Notes: generated by a model not told the origin, from the letters alone. DNA of 42,571 nt from Bacteroidota bacterium (GCA_947466965.1 CANIFU010000021.1:1-42571), one strand, 5' to 3'; positions 16,909-26,983 are shown, numbered from the stretch's first letter. Numbers and translations are program-made.

Positions 16909-18039
16909 TCACTCTTCCACCCAACCTATAATATCACTCAATGAAGTAACATCCAATGTTGTCCATTTTTTTGTAATGGTATTCCATACTACAACTCCTT
17001 GAGGGTATCGGTCGGGGCCCATTACAATATCATTTTGAAAAGCGGCAAAGCCTTCTGTTGTTTTTGCATTGTCCAAACGGCACCATTTTTTTCCAGCTTC
17101 TAGGGTTTCGTATTTTATGGATCTACCGTATTTCGGATTCTCATCTGCTTCTACAAAAAAATCATTTCCGATGGATTCAAATAAGAGTTTTGTTGCTATC
17201 TTTTTTTTCATATCAATTTCCAACCTGCCTTTACCGCATGAATATATTACATTCCCGTATGAAGAGAACTCAAACGCAGCATTTTGAGCAGTTGCGGGAA
17301 TTTCAGTAATCTCTGCCATCTTTTCAATTGTTTTATTTAAGTGAACCTTATAGATGGTTGCTGTTTGCTGATTCTTGGAAAAATTCGCATATAAAAAAGA
17401 GGTGTTGTCTAACCAGAAAATTTGGAATGTTCGTTTTACATCATCACCTAAAAGCGGTTGTGCTTCTCCGTATCCTGCATCTTTCACTAAGATTTCCTGC
17501 TTTCCATTTACATAATAAGCAGATATACCGAAGGGTTTTGTTGTTTCGTCCACCTCCACATCTGGTCTTGGCAAAGGATTATAATTTGCATTTTCTACTT
17601 TTCCGAACTTTTCTGTTTTTAGATTCAATACGGAATAGTATTTCCCTTTAAAAATATCATTGGTATGAAATATAATACTGTCGCCACTAAATGCAACAAA
17701 ATCACCACGCTCTTCCACTAATAATTTTTTAGTTTTAATATCAATCACATTTCCGATTCCGGTAACGACATAACGGTTGCGATAAATTCTGTTTTTTCCT
17801 AAATCGAATCGAACATAATTACCTTTTATTCCTGCTTTTTGTGTTGGAAGTGATACGATGGTTTCTCTGGTAACCATCGCTCCGTCAACAAAAACATAAT
17901 TCACAAGGTGTTGCAAATGATTCACAGCGGCATTGTCGTCATACTCAGCGATAAGAAGCGACAAACGGTTTTGGGGCAACTGAAATGCCACAAAAAGAAA
18001 AAGAATAAAAATGAGAAAGGAATAACTAACAAGTCTCAT
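16909..18039 (-). CDS. Secreted protein of unknown function, co-transcribed with pepA
   Basis: I do not recognise a named family. The 376-residue protein begins with a signal peptide or membrane anchor (SYSFLIFILFLFVAFQLP). The rest is beta-rich with repeating short units such as VVTGIGNVIDIKTKKLLVEERGD, IFWLDNTSFLYANFS and WCRLDNAKTTEGFAAFQ, suggesting a degenerate propeller. No catalytic motif stands out. It starts 12 bases after the pepA stop on the same strand and is probably in its operon. A periplasmic location is likely. Confidence 0.75.
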   Translation of the reverse strand: MRLVSYSFLIFILFLFVAFQLPQNRLSLLIAEYDDNAAVNHLQHLVNYVFVDGAMVTRETIVSLPTQKAGIKGNYVRFDLGKNRIYRNRYVVTGIGNVIDIKTKKLLVEERGDFVAFSGDSIIFHTNDIFKGKYYSVLNLKTEKFGKVENANYNPLPRPDVEVDETTKPFGISAYYVNGKQEILVKDAGYGEAQPLLGDDVKRTFQIFWLDNTSFLYANFSKNQQTATIYKVHLNKTIEKMAEITEIPATAQNAAFEFSSYGNVIYSCGKGRLEIDMKKKIATKLLFESIGNDFFVEADENPKYGRSIKYETLEAGKKWCRLDNAKTTEGFAAFQNDIVMGPDRYPQGVVVWNTITKKWTTLDVTSLSDIIGWVEE

Positions 18040-18051
18040 TCAATAATAGGT

Positions 18052-19488
18052 TTACGAATTATTTTTAAAAAAGTCGAACAATAATCTTACACCAACCCCT
18101 GTGCCGCCTTTTACTCTGTAATTATCTTTTGCAGTTATAAAAGCAGGACCGGCAATATCGAGGTGCATCCAGGGGTAATTGATATAACGTGCCAAAAATT
18201 TTCCAGCAGTGATACTTCCTGCATAAGGGCCCCCTATATTTTTCATATCAGCAATATCCGATTTAATCATATCATCGTAATCATCCCAGAAAGGCATTTC
18301 AGCCAAACGTTCAAATACGTTATTTCCGCTTTGTTTTAATTTATTTTTTGTTGCTTCGTCTGCTGTTCCCATCGCAACAATTCCAGAAGTACCTATAGCT
18401 GCAACTGCTGCTCCTGTTAATGTTGCCAGATCGATTACCAATTCAGGATTATATTTTTGAGCATAAGCCAATGCATCTCCCAGAATCATACGCCCTTCAG
18501 CATCAGCATTCAACATCTCTACAGTCATTCCATTGTACATCGTAATTACATCTCCTGGAACATACGCATTTTCTCCTGGACGGTTATCGGTAGCAGGAAC
18601 CAACCCAATCACATGAACCGCTAATTTAGCTTTCGCAATGGCATACATTGTACCTGCCACAGCAGCAGCACCAGCCATGTCACACTTCATCATATCCATA
18701 CTGTTTGGTGTCGGCTTCAGACTCAACCCACCAGTATCATAAACCACTCCTTTGCCTACCAAAATAATTGGTTTTTTATTTTTAGCATTGCGAGGCTTGT
18801 ATTCCATAATACTGAAGGTAGGAGGTTCAATACTTCCTAGATTCACGGATAATAATCCTCCCATTTTTAATGCTTTGATCTTTTCTTTGTTAAAAACTTC
18901 TACGTTAAACCCCGCTTCTTTCCCAAGTTTTCGAAATTCTTTTGACAATTGAGTTGCAGTTAAAAAGTTAACGGGCTCATTCACTAATGTTCTAGAAATA
19001 CAGGTTGCTTCCACAACAATATTCAACTCCTCTATATGCTTTACTGAAAGATCTTTTGAAATAATAAAAACTGATTTTAATGAAAGTGTTTCTTTCTTTT
19101 TTTCCTTTTTATATTTTAAAAATTGATAATTGCACAAGGCCAAGCCTTCAGCAAAGGCAAGCGTTTCTTCCGCATTCCCTTCCACATCAACTACTGCAAT
19201 TGTTTCTATTTGAGCGTCCGTAATCCAACTATGAATAATATTTGAAGCCTTTCGCAATGATTCAACCGTTAAATACTTTTCTTTTTTCACATCAATTAAC
19301 TGAACAATCACTAAGCGATGGAGTTGATTAACACAAATAGATTTTTTATCGTATTTATTTATTTCATTCTTGATATAAACGATTTCAGCTTTTGTTAAAC
19401 CATAGTTATTAAAACTATTATTCTTAGTGCACAACAAAACAACATTATCATTGTTATTTATTGTAGATTTTTTAGAGATATTGGTCAT
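18052..19488 (-). CDS. pepA: Leucyl aminopeptidase (M17)
   Basis: This 478-residue M17 metallopeptidase cleaves N-terminal residues from peptides in the cytoplasm. The C-terminal catalytic domain has the two-metal site: GKGVVYDTGGLSLKP with the active-site Lys, MKCDMAGAAAV, and NADAEGRMILGDAL (the NTDAEGRL signature with T replaced by A). ITAGKFLARY and WMHLDIAGPAF follow. The N-terminal half is more divergent, as is normal. The gene diverges from mqnC across 98 bases. Confidence 0.94.
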   Translation of the reverse strand: MTNISKKSTINNNDNVVLLCTKNNSFNNYGLTKAEIVYIKNEINKYDKKSICVNQLHRLVIVQLIDVKKEKYLTVESLRKASNIIHSWITDAQIETIAVVDVEGNAEETLAFAEGLALCNYQFLKYKKEKKKETLSLKSVFIISKDLSVKHIEELNIVVEATCISRTLVNEPVNFLTATQLSKEFRKLGKEAGFNVEVFNKEKIKALKMGGLLSVNLGSIEPPTFSIMEYKPRNAKNKKPIILVGKGVVYDTGGLSLKPTPNSMDMMKCDMAGAAAVAGTMYAIAKAKLAVHVIGLVPATDNRPGENAYVPGDVITMYNGMTVEMLNADAEGRMILGDALAYAQKYNPELVIDLATLTGAAVAAIGTSGIVAMGTADEATKNKLKQSGNNVFERLAEMPFWDDYDDMIKSDIADMKNIGGPYAGSITAGKFLARYINYPWMHLDIAGPAFITAKDNYRVKGGTGVGVRLLFDFFKNNS

Positions 19489-19586
19489 ATAATTTCTACT
19501 TTTGAGAAAGTAAATATAGCAAAAGAATTTACAAAATCGTCACATTAAAAGAGCGTACTTCATTCTCTTTTAAAAACACAAATGAA

Positions 19587-20735
19587 ATGAATATAGAACA
19601 ATTACTTAAGCGTGCTTTGAATTTTGAGTTCCTTTCGGAAGCAGAAGGAGTATATTTATTCAAAAATGCGCCTACTGCCAAACTAATGTTTGTAGCCAAT
19701 GAATTACGCAAAATTCAAAAGCCAGATTCATTGCCAAACAATGGAAAACCTGGCAAAGTTACCTGGCAGATCGATAGAAATGTAAACACAACTAATGTAT
19801 GTATCGCAAATTGCAAATTTTGTAATTTCTATCGCATACCCGGACACAAAGAATCGTATATCACTAACATTGAAACATACAAAACAAAAATTGATGAAAC
19901 CCTTCAATATGGCGGAGATCAACTATTGTTGCAAGGAGGACATCATCCTGAATTAGGATTAAAATTTTATGCAGACACCTTCAGATCCATTAAACGTTTA
20001 TACCCTGCGATTAAACTTCATGCACTCGGACCACCGGAAATTGCACACATCACCAAACTTGAAAAATCAACTCATACCGAAGTATTAAAAGCGCTGAAAG
20101 AAGCCGGGATGGACAGCTTGCCGGGTGCTGGTGCCGAAATATTAAATGACCGTGTTCGCAGGCTGATCTCCAAAGGAAAATGTACGGGACGTGAATGGCT
20201 AGATGTTATGCGTGCCGCTCACCAACTTCACATCACTACTTCAGGAACAATGATGTTCGGACATATCGAAACCATAGAAGAACGTTTTGAACATTTGGTT
20301 ATGATCCGACAGGTACAAAGCGAAAAGCCCAAAGATGCAAAAGGCTTTCTGGCCTTTATTCCATGGCCTTTTATGGACGATGGCACTTTATTGAAGCGAC
20401 ACAAAGGAATCACCAACAATGTCAGCGGAGATGAATATATCCGCATGATTGCAATGAGCAGAATCATGCTTCCGAATATTATTAATATTCAAGCAAGCTG
20501 GTTAACAGTTGGAAAGGATGTTGCGAAACTGTGTTTGCATGCTGGAGCAAATGATTTTGGCAGTATCATGCTGGAAGAAAATGTAGTATCTGCTGCCGGT
20601 GCGCCACACCGCTTTACAGCAAAAGGCATTCAGGATGCGATCACAGAAGCTGGATTTGAACCACAACTGCGAACGCAGCAATACGATTATCGTGAACTCC
20701 CAGCAAATATGTTGGAGCAAGTAATTAACTATTAA
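19587..20735 (+). CDS. mqnC: Cyclic dehypoxanthinyl futalosine synthase
   Basis: MqnC is a radical-SAM enzyme that cyclises dehypoxanthine futalosine in the futalosine route to menaquinone. The 382 residues have the [4Fe-4S] motif C72IANC76KFC79, then NFYRIPGHKESY, LLQGGHHPELG, LPGAGAEIL and ASWLTVGKD, as in MqnC; MqnE has a different set. No other mqn genes are present. A hairpin with arms 20754-20763 and 20777-20786 follows the stop but has no T-tract. Confidence 0.93.
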   Translation: MNIEQLLKRALNFEFLSEAEGVYLFKNAPTAKLMFVANELRKIQKPDSLPNNGKPGKVTWQIDRNVNTTNVCIANCKFCNFYRIPGHKESYITNIETYKTKIDETLQYGGDQLLLQGGHHPELGLKFYADTFRSIKRLYPAIKLHALGPPEIAHITKLEKSTHTEVLKALKEAGMDSLPGAGAEILNDRVRRLISKGKCTGREWLDVMRAAHQLHITTSGTMMFGHIETIEERFEHLVMIRQVQSEKPKDAKGFLAFIPWPFMDDGTLLKRHKGITNNVSGDEYIRMIAMSRIMLPNIINIQASWLTVGKDVAKLCLHAGANDFGSIMLEENVVSAAGAPHRFTAKGIQDAITEAGFEPQLRTQQYDYRELPANMLEQVINY

Positions 20736-20753
20736 GTATTTTAAATTCCCTTT

Positions 20754-20786
20754 TATTTTATTTAATTGTATGCCTGAAATAAAATA
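20754..20786. other. Inverted repeat downstream of mqnC
   Basis: TATTTTATTT (20754-20763) and AAATAAAATA (20777-20786) form a perfect 10-bp stem with a 13-base loop. No T-tract follows on the plus strand. It may be a weak terminator or an element in the leader of the next gene. Confidence 0.45.
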
Positions 20787-20825
20787 CCTAATTTAGAGTT
20801 CTGTATTTTTTATGAAAAAGTGTTG

Positions 20826-23555
20826 ATGAAAAAAATTATATTTATTTTAGTTATTCTTTTTGCAGGCATTTCAACCGCATTCGCGACTCATAATCGTGCA
20901 GGAGAAATAACATATGAATATATTGGAGATGCTGGAAATCCATACAAATACCGCATTATAGTTACTACCTATACAAAATGGGTAGGACCAAGCGGAACTG
21001 ATAAATGTGAATTAGATGCGATTCTTTTTGGAGATGGTGATAGTGTTACAAATGTTGCTCGGGTAAACGGACCAAGTATCAATTGCCCTTCCACTCATGA
21101 TGGCGTTCTCCTTACTCCTGACACACGTTACAATGTTTACATTGCTGAACACAATTATGATGGTCCGGGAAATTATATCATTTCAATGGAAGACCGAAAC
21201 AGAAATTCTGGAATATGTAATATTCCAGGCTCATCGGATGACGCCTCTTTCTTCTTACGATCCGAATTGGTCATCTCTCCTTTTTTAGGTCAGAATAATT
21301 CCCCTACTTTATTGAATCCGCCTATTGACGATGCCTGTGTGGGTGTTTGCTTTGAACACAATCCGGGTGCCTATGATGCGGATGGCGACAGTTTACATTA
21401 CAGCTTAAGCGTTTGCTATGCAAATGGAACACCAATTCTAGGATGGACTTTTCCCCCGAACATGAATTCAAGCAGCATTGACCCCCTTTCCGGAGATCTT
21501 GTTTGGTGTGCACCACCAATGATATGTCAGTACAACGTTGCAATTATCATCAAAGAATACCGTTTACTTTCAGGCACGAACATACGTTATTACATTGGTT
21601 CGGTATTGCGTGATATGCAAATTACCGTCGGCTCATGTTCGAATACACCTCCTCAGATAAATAATCTTCGTGATACATGTGTTGTTGCCGGTACCAATTT
21701 AAACTTCAATGTGAATGCCACGGATGCTCAGGCGAATGTATTAACATTAACAGCAAGCGGTGGTCCTTTATTACCTTCCTTCAGCCCTCCGGCTACCTTT
21801 ACTTCCATATCGGGAATAGGAGCAGCTTCCGGAACATTTAACTGGAATCCAAGCTGTACACAGGTTCAATTATTACCATACATGGTTACGTTTAAAGCTA
21901 AGGATGGCGACATCACTACTCCACTTGTGAATTATGAGTCGATGTTCATTCATGTAATTGCGCCTCCTATCAATGGATTAACAGCAACTCCAAGTGGATC
22001 AAGTATTATTCTCAACTGGAATGATGCCATTTGCGATACCTTAGGTAGCAATCCATTAAAAAAATATTACGTTTATCGCAAAAACACCTGCGATCCATGG
22101 GCTCCAGGACCCTGTGAAACAGGAGTTCCAAGCTATACCGGCTATATATTAATCGGGACAACCAATTATGACATTACAACTTTTACAGACAATAATGGCG
22201 GAGCTGGCTTAACCAATGGTGTTGACTATTCCTACATTATTGTTGCCTATTATGTGGATGGATCTCAAAGTATCGCCTCTGATAATGTTTGTGCACAATT
22301 GGTTCGCGATGTTCCAATCATTACCAATGTAAGTGTTCTGAGTACAGGTGTAAGCGATTCTATTTGGACGCATTGGGTAAAACCAGTTGCTACTTCTACA
22401 AATCTCGACACATTAGTAAATCCACCTCCTTATGAATACCGATTGATGAGGGCTACCGGATTTAATCCTGTTGCAGGTACATTCGTACTTGAAGCAACTT
22501 ATAACTATGCTTCATACTGGCAAATGACGGATACAGGCTATGTCAGCAGCGCATTAAATACACAAGGAACGCCCTATAGCTATCGTGTTGATTTTTATTC
22601 GAACGGAATATTAAAAGGGTCAACACCTTCAGCTTCCTCTGTATTTTTATCTTCAACTCCTGCCGATAAGAAAGTCAATTTATCCTGGCAGCAATTTGTT
22701 CCATGGAATAACTATAAGTATTTTATCTACCGAGAAACAATTCCGGGTTCAACTGTTTTCAATTTAATTGACAGTACCAATGCACAAAACTATACCGATA
22801 CCGCTTTAATTAATGAAGTGGAATACTGTTATAAAGTATTGAGCAAAGGAGAATATTCTGATCCGACATTACCAAAACCATTAAACAATTTTTCGCAGAT
22901 AAAATGTGAAATGCCTGTTGATATTGTTCCGCCTTGCCAACCAACATTTGATGTGGTTACAGATTGTGACGTGATACAAAACACCATTAACTGGATTAAT
23001 CCGAATACATATTGTAGCAACGATGCTGTTCAGATAAATATTTATTTTGCTCCGACAGTGAATGATCCGTTGCAAATGATATACAGCAGCAGCGACATGA
23101 ACATTACCAGCTATACATTACCGGTGTATTATTTTGAGGGCGTTGCATCCATTGCTGGTTGTTATGCCGTAACAGCTGTAGATTCCGCCATCATTCCAAA
23201 TGAAAGTCCGATCGTTAATAAAATATGTATCGACAATTGTCCGGAATACGAATTACCAAATGTATTCACACCAAATGGAGATCACAAAAACGATTTCTTC
23301 ACACCACTTCCAAAATGGCGCTACGTAAAAGATGTAGATATTAAAATATTCGACCGATGGGGCTTGCTGATTTTTGCAACTGATAACCCAGAAGTATTGT
23401 GGGATGGAAAAAATCAAGATACAAAAGTGGAATGCACAGATGGAACTTATTTTTATGTATGTATCGTAAACGAAATCCGTATCGATGGTATTAAACCACG
23501 CGTATTAAAAGGGTTTGTTCAACTGATCAAAGAAGGAGAAAATCCTGCCAAATAA
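20826..23555 (+). CDS. T9SS type-B surface protein (CHU_C domain, FnIII-like middle)
   Basis: The 909-residue protein has a signal peptide (KKIIFILVILFAGISTAFA) then a domain of about 280 residues that starts THNRAGEITY and includes AYDADGDSLHYSLS and LRDMQITVGSC. About three or four fibronectin-III-like repeats follow (for example GLTATPSGSSIILNWND and KVNLSWQQF). The C-terminal CHU_C/gliding-motility domain (PNVFTPNGDHKNDFF, IKIFDRWGLLIF, WDGKN, DGTYFYVC) is the type-B sorting signal of the type IX secretion system, so it should reach the cell surface or medium. I use the ATG at 20826 rather than GTG at 20820. No SprF-like partner lies next to it. Ligand or adhesion target unknown. Ends 2 bases before ribE. 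Confidence 0.9.
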   Translation: MKKIIFILVILFAGISTAFATHNRAGEITYEYIGDAGNPYKYRIIVTTYTKWVGPSGTDKCELDAILFGDGDSVTNVARVNGPSINCPSTHDGVLLTPDTRYNVYIAEHNYDGPGNYIISMEDRNRNSGICNIPGSSDDASFFLRSELVISPFLGQNNSPTLLNPPIDDACVGVCFEHNPGAYDADGDSLHYSLSVCYANGTPILGWTFPPNMNSSSIDPLSGDLVWCAPPMICQYNVAIIIKEYRLLSGTNIRYYIGSVLRDMQITVGSCSNTPPQINNLRDTCVVAGTNLNFNVNATDAQANVLTLTASGGPLLPSFSPPATFTSISGIGAASGTFNWNPSCTQVQLLPYMVTFKAKDGDITTPLVNYESMFIHVIAPPINGLTATPSGSSIILNWNDAICDTLGSNPLKKYYVYRKNTCDPWAPGPCETGVPSYTGYILIGTTNYDITTFTDNNGGAGLTNGVDYSYIIVAYYVDGSQSIASDNVCAQLVRDVPIITNVSVLSTGVSDSIWTHWVKPVATSTNLDTLVNPPPYEYRLMRATGFNPVAGTFVLEATYNYASYWQMTDTGYVSSALNTQGTPYSYRVDFYSNGILKGSTPSASSVFLSSTPADKKVNLSWQQFVPWNNYKYFIYRETIPGSTVFNLIDSTNAQNYTDTALINEVEYCYKVLSKGEYSDPTLPKPLNNFSQIKCEMPVDIVPPCQPTFDVVTDCDVIQNTINWINPNTYCSNDAVQINIYFAPTVNDPLQMIYSSSDMNITSYTLPVYYFEGVASIAGCYAVTAVDSAIIPNESPIVNKICIDNCPEYELPNVFTPNGDHKNDFFTPLPKWRYVKDVDIKIFDRWGLLIFATDNPEVLWDGKNQDTKVECTDGTYFYVCIVNEIRIDGIKPRVLKGFVQLIKEGENPAK

Positions 23556-23557
23556 TT

Positions 23558-24145
23558 ATGTTTTCAGGAATCATAGAAGAAACAGGAGAGCTTACCGCAA
23601 TCCACAAAGAACAAAGCAATTTACATCTCACGGTAAAGACTGCATTTACCAACGAACTTAAAATCGACCAAAGCATTGCTCACAATGGCGTTTGTCTTAC
23701 AGTAGTTGGAATACAAAATGATACATATACGGTAACTGCTATTGCAGAAACGCTTTTAAAAACAAACCTTGGCGAATTGCATGTTGGCGACATTGTAAAT
23801 CTTGAACGCTGTCTGAAAGTAGGCGACAGATTAGATGGACACATTGTTCAAGGTCATGTTGATCAGATAGCAATATGCAGTTCGGTAACAGAAACAAACG
23901 GCAGTTGGACGTTTACATTCGAGTACGATGCTTCAACAAAAAATGTAACTGTTGAAAAAGGCTCTGTGTGTGTGAACGGTGTAAGTTTAACCGTTGTCAA
24001 TTCAAAAGATCACTCCTTTTCAGTTTGCATCATTCCTTATACTTACGAACATACAAATTTCAAAACAATTCAGCAGGGTTCAATCGTAAATATCGAATTT
24101 GATATTTTAGGAAAATATATTTCGAGATTGCTTCCTAAATTTTAA
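23558..24145 (+). CDS. ribE: Riboflavin synthase
   Basis: Riboflavin synthase (alpha type) dismutates two 6,7-dimethyl-8-ribityllumazines to riboflavin. The 195 residues begin MFSGIIEETG and hold two lumazine-binding barrels: the first with NGVCLTVV and the second with GHIVQGHVDQ and VNGVSLTVV. A short C-terminal helix ends it. Its start follows the surface-protein stop by 2 bases, so the two may be co-transcribed although they share no evident function. Confidence 0.97.
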   Translation: MFSGIIEETGELTAIHKEQSNLHLTVKTAFTNELKIDQSIAHNGVCLTVVGIQNDTYTVTAIAETLLKTNLGELHVGDIVNLERCLKVGDRLDGHIVQGHVDQIAICSSVTETNGSWTFTFEYDASTKNVTVEKGSVCVNGVSLTVVNSKDHSFSVCIIPYTYEHTNFKTIQQGSIVNIEFDILGKYISRLLPKF

Positions 24146-24191
24146 ATATTATTTTTCTACAATTTTTAAAAAAAAATATGCTGGTATCGAA

Positions 24192-24225
24192 TTGCTTCTC
24201 AACAAAATATAGTATATTAGTTTTC
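24192..24225 (+). promoter_or_regulatory. Probable promoter of the copper-monooxygenase-like gene
   Basis: TTG at 24192-24194 and TAGTTTTC at 24218-24225 (one mismatch to TAnnTTTG) are separated by 23 bp. The leader would be about 25 bases. Confidence 0.4.
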
Positions 24226-24257
24226 GCAATGATCATCAAACAATTTAAAAATCACTC

Positions 24258-25916
24258 ATGAAAAAAGCTATACTCACAAAAATACTTTTGCTATTTTTTG
24301 TTACTCAGAGTTGTTATACTTCTGCACAAGCAACGTATACACACATTTACAATATCTTTCAGGCAAACTGCACTACGTGTCATGATGCAACAAGTCCTGC
24401 GGGAGGATTAAATCTTTCTGCAACATCTGCAGCAGTTTATACAAGTATCGTAAATGCCAATCCCACCAATCCGGCAGCATTGGCAAAAGGAGATAAACGA
24501 ATTAAACCCGGTGATCCGCATAGAAGTTATTTGTTACGTAAATGTCAGAACGGCTTAGATCCGGATAACGGGCTTGTTGCAGGAGAAGGGAATGCAATGC
24601 CAACATCACCTGCTGCACCATTGTCAAATAAAGAAGTTGAATTGATTCGTCAATGGATCTATGCTGGTGCTCCACAAACAGGAAATGTAGTAGACACTGC
24701 CGTAATTAACAAATACTATAACGGTTATGGAATTGATAACTCGGCAGCTTCTCATCCTCTGCCAACAGATATCGGATCTTTTCAGGTTCATATTGGAAAA
24801 ATATTCATAGATACACTTTCAGAAATAGAATATTTTCTGAAACACAATTTGAATTTACCCGATACTGTAGAAGTAAACCGCGTTGAATTATTTTTGGCAA
24901 ATCAATCCCATCATTTTATTATTTATAAATTTTTACCCGGTGCTGCTGCAAGTTTTTCTGATGCAATCCGAATACAAAACCCAACAACAGGAGTAGGATC
25001 TTCAGACGGTTTCAATACGATGGTGAGCGCCTTTCAGGCATCTCGTAATGATGTATTGCCTCCCACTACAGCCTATCAATGGGAAACAACAACAGCCCTT
25101 GATTTAAATCATCACTTGTTTAACACGAGTGCGGATTCGGTTTTAGCAGCCGACCTTTACTTTAATGTGTACACACAACCCAAAGGGACTGCCGCTTCAA
25201 TTATGTATAGTGACATCATCACCAACACGAGTATTTTTATTCCTAACACTAGCACTAATGTTACTTTTACAAAAGCAGATTTTAATGCAAGTGCAACGCG
25301 GATGTGGAATATTTGGCAACTTTCCTCTCATACACATAAGTACGGAGTAGACTTTGATATCTTTATGAGAAACCCTGGTGGCAGCACAGGAACGCAGATC
25401 TATGAAGGGTTCTACAACGCTGACTATACTTTCAACCAAGGCTATTATGATTGGGAGCATCCAGCAGTAGAGTTATTCTTTCCTTTCTTATCCGTTAATC
25501 CAAGAGATGGATTGATTCAGAAAGCCGTTTTCAATAATACGGGTCCAACCAATATCTTTTTTGGTTTAACAACCAACGATGAAATGATGTTATACTTTAT
25601 CCAATATACCTTAGGCAATACAATTGTTGGAATAAATGAAAATGCAGCTATTGAAAACAAAATCAATTTGGATGTTTTTCCAAATCCTTTCAGCAACAAC
25701 ACACAGATAAGTTATGATTTGAAAGAAAATGCAACTGTAACAATCGGTGTATACGATGTTCTTGGAAACAAAATTGAAACGCTTATAAACGAAGCACAAG
25801 ATAGCGGAAATCATCTTATTGATTACAATGCAAAAAATCGTGCAAAAGGCATTTACTTAGTTGTGGTATCCATTAACGGACAAGCATTCACGAAACGAAT
25901 TGTGCTGACGAATTAA
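24258..25916 (+). CDS. Secreted cytochrome c / type II copper monooxygenase-like protein with T9SS tail
   Basis: The 552-residue protein has a signal peptide (about residues 1-24) and a haem c site C38TTCH42 in an N-terminal domain of about 120 residues. The central part (about 175-455) resembles peptidylglycine-hydroxylating (PHM/DBM) type II copper monooxygenases: H218 H219 in NQSHHFIIYKF, H285 H286 in LDLNHHLFN, H358-T-H360 in SSHTHKYG and M443/M444 in TNDEMMLYF. These match both copper sites (three His; two His plus Met). A type-A T9SS sorting domain closes it (DVFPNPFSNN, YDVLGNKIE, GIYLVVVSINGQAFTKRIV). It should be exported and perhaps surface-attached. The haem domain could pass electrons to copper; that and any substrate are inference. 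It ends at a terminator. Confidence 0.8.
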   Translation: MKKAILTKILLLFFVTQSCYTSAQATYTHIYNIFQANCTTCHDATSPAGGLNLSATSAAVYTSIVNANPTNPAALAKGDKRIKPGDPHRSYLLRKCQNGLDPDNGLVAGEGNAMPTSPAAPLSNKEVELIRQWIYAGAPQTGNVVDTAVINKYYNGYGIDNSAASHPLPTDIGSFQVHIGKIFIDTLSEIEYFLKHNLNLPDTVEVNRVELFLANQSHHFIIYKFLPGAAASFSDAIRIQNPTTGVGSSDGFNTMVSAFQASRNDVLPPTTAYQWETTTALDLNHHLFNTSADSVLAADLYFNVYTQPKGTAASIMYSDIITNTSIFIPNTSTNVTFTKADFNASATRMWNIWQLSSHTHKYGVDFDIFMRNPGGSTGTQIYEGFYNADYTFNQGYYDWEHPAVELFFPFLSVNPRDGLIQKAVFNNTGPTNIFFGLTTNDEMMLYFIQYTLGNTIVGINENAAIENKINLDVFPNPFSNNTQISYDLKENATVTIGVYDVLGNKIETLINEAQDSGNHLIDYNAKNRAKGIYLVVVSINGQAFTKRIVLTN

Positions 25917-25933
25917 AATAAGTTAAGAACATG

Positions 25934-25972
25934 AAAAAATCCCGCTCCGTAATTAACGGAGCGGGATTTTTT
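25934..25972. terminator. Strong bidirectional terminator
   Basis: A perfect 12-bp stem (atcccgctccgt at 25939-25950 and its complement at 25956-25967) has a 5-base loop, with A-tract before and T-tract after. It serves both the copper-monooxygenase-like gene and metF, which converge here. Confidence 0.95.
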
Positions 25973-26029
25973 ATATTTTATCACGTAACATAAAATAACT
26001 ATAGGAGTAAAAAAAACAGCGATTGTGTT

Positions 26030-26983
26030 TTAAAACACTTTGCTCGCCACTCTTCTTGTTACTTCAGAAGTTCCCATCGTGTAATAATGTAAACAAGGAA
26101 CGCCGGCGCTTATCAATTCTTTCGACTGATTGATACACCATTCAATGCCCACCTCTTTTACATCCGCATCGGTCTTACACTTTTCAATTTGCAATAACAA
26201 TTCATGAGGAATATCAATCTTAAAAATTTTAGGGAGAGTGGTTGCTTGTTTTTTGGTTGTAATAATTTTCAATCCCGGAATAATTGGTACAATAATATTT
26301 TGTTCTTTACACTTTTTCAGATATTCAAAATACTGTGCATTATCGAAAAACATTTGTGTTACAATGTATTCAGATCCCGCATCAATTTTTGCTTTCAAAT
26401 ATCTCATATCAGAGATCATGTTGGGCGCTTCAAAATGTTTTTCGGGATAACCGGCAACGCCAATACAAAAATTTGTAGGAGCAACATCCGCCAGATCATC
26501 ATCCATGTATTTGCCTTTATTCATATTATCGATCTGTTTTACAAGATCAATTGCGTAAGCATGTCCACCGGGTTCCGGAACAAATTCCGGTTCACTTTTA
26601 ATGGAATCGCCACGCAATGCCAACACATTATCGATCCCTAAAAACTGAAGATCGATCAGGGCATTTTCGGTTTCTTCTTTGCTGAACCCGCCACATATAA
26701 TATGAGGCACCGCATCAATATGATATTTATTCATGATGGCAGCACAAATTCCAACTGTCCCAGGACGCTTACGAATGCTTACCTTTTCCAAATAACCACC
26801 ATCACGTTTTTTATAAATATATTCTTCACGATGATAGGTCACATCCACAAATGAAGGTTTAAACTCCATCAATGGATCTATTCCATCAAAAATGGATTGA
26901 ATGCTTTTGCCTTTTAATGGTGGGAGAATTTCGATGGAGAACAAGGTCGATTGAGCTTGTTTGATGTGATCAGTTACTTTCAT
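26030..26983 (-). CDS. metF: Methylenetetrahydrofolate reductase
   Basis: MetF reduces 5,10-methylene-THF to 5-methyl-THF using FAD, supplying methyl groups for methionine. The 317 residues have the TIM-barrel start FSIEILPPLKG, SFVDVTYHREEY, an NADH/folate region VLALRGDS and GVAGYPEKH, and TQMFFDNAQYFEYL. Length fits the bacterial form. It stands alone, with a promoter upstream and the terminator above. Confidence 0.96.
   Translation of the reverse strand: MKVTDHIKQAQSTLFSIEILPPLKGKSIQSIFDGIDPLMEFKPSFVDVTYHREEYIYKKRDGGYLEKVSIRKRPGTVGICAAIMNKYHIDAVPHIICGGFSKEETENALIDLQFLGIDNVLALRGDSIKSEPEFVPEPGGHAYAIDLVKQIDNMNKGKYMDDDLADVAPTNFCIGVAGYPEKHFEAPNMISDMRYLKAKIDAGSEYIVTQMFFDNAQYFEYLKKCKEQNIIVPIIPGLKIITTKKQATTLPKIFKIDIPHELLLQIEKCKTDADVKEVGIEWCINQSKELISAGVPCLHYYTMGTSEVTRRVASKVF

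Noticed and set aside
19489-19586. Divergent promoters for pepA and mqnC
   Set aside because: TATATTTA and similar words occur but none matches TAnnTTTG with a -33 element at a proper distance.
24258-25916. The copper-site protein as a plain DUF1549/Planctomycete-type cytochrome
   Set aside because: Those lack the HH, HTH and M ligand series; the central domain here matches copper type II monooxygenases better.
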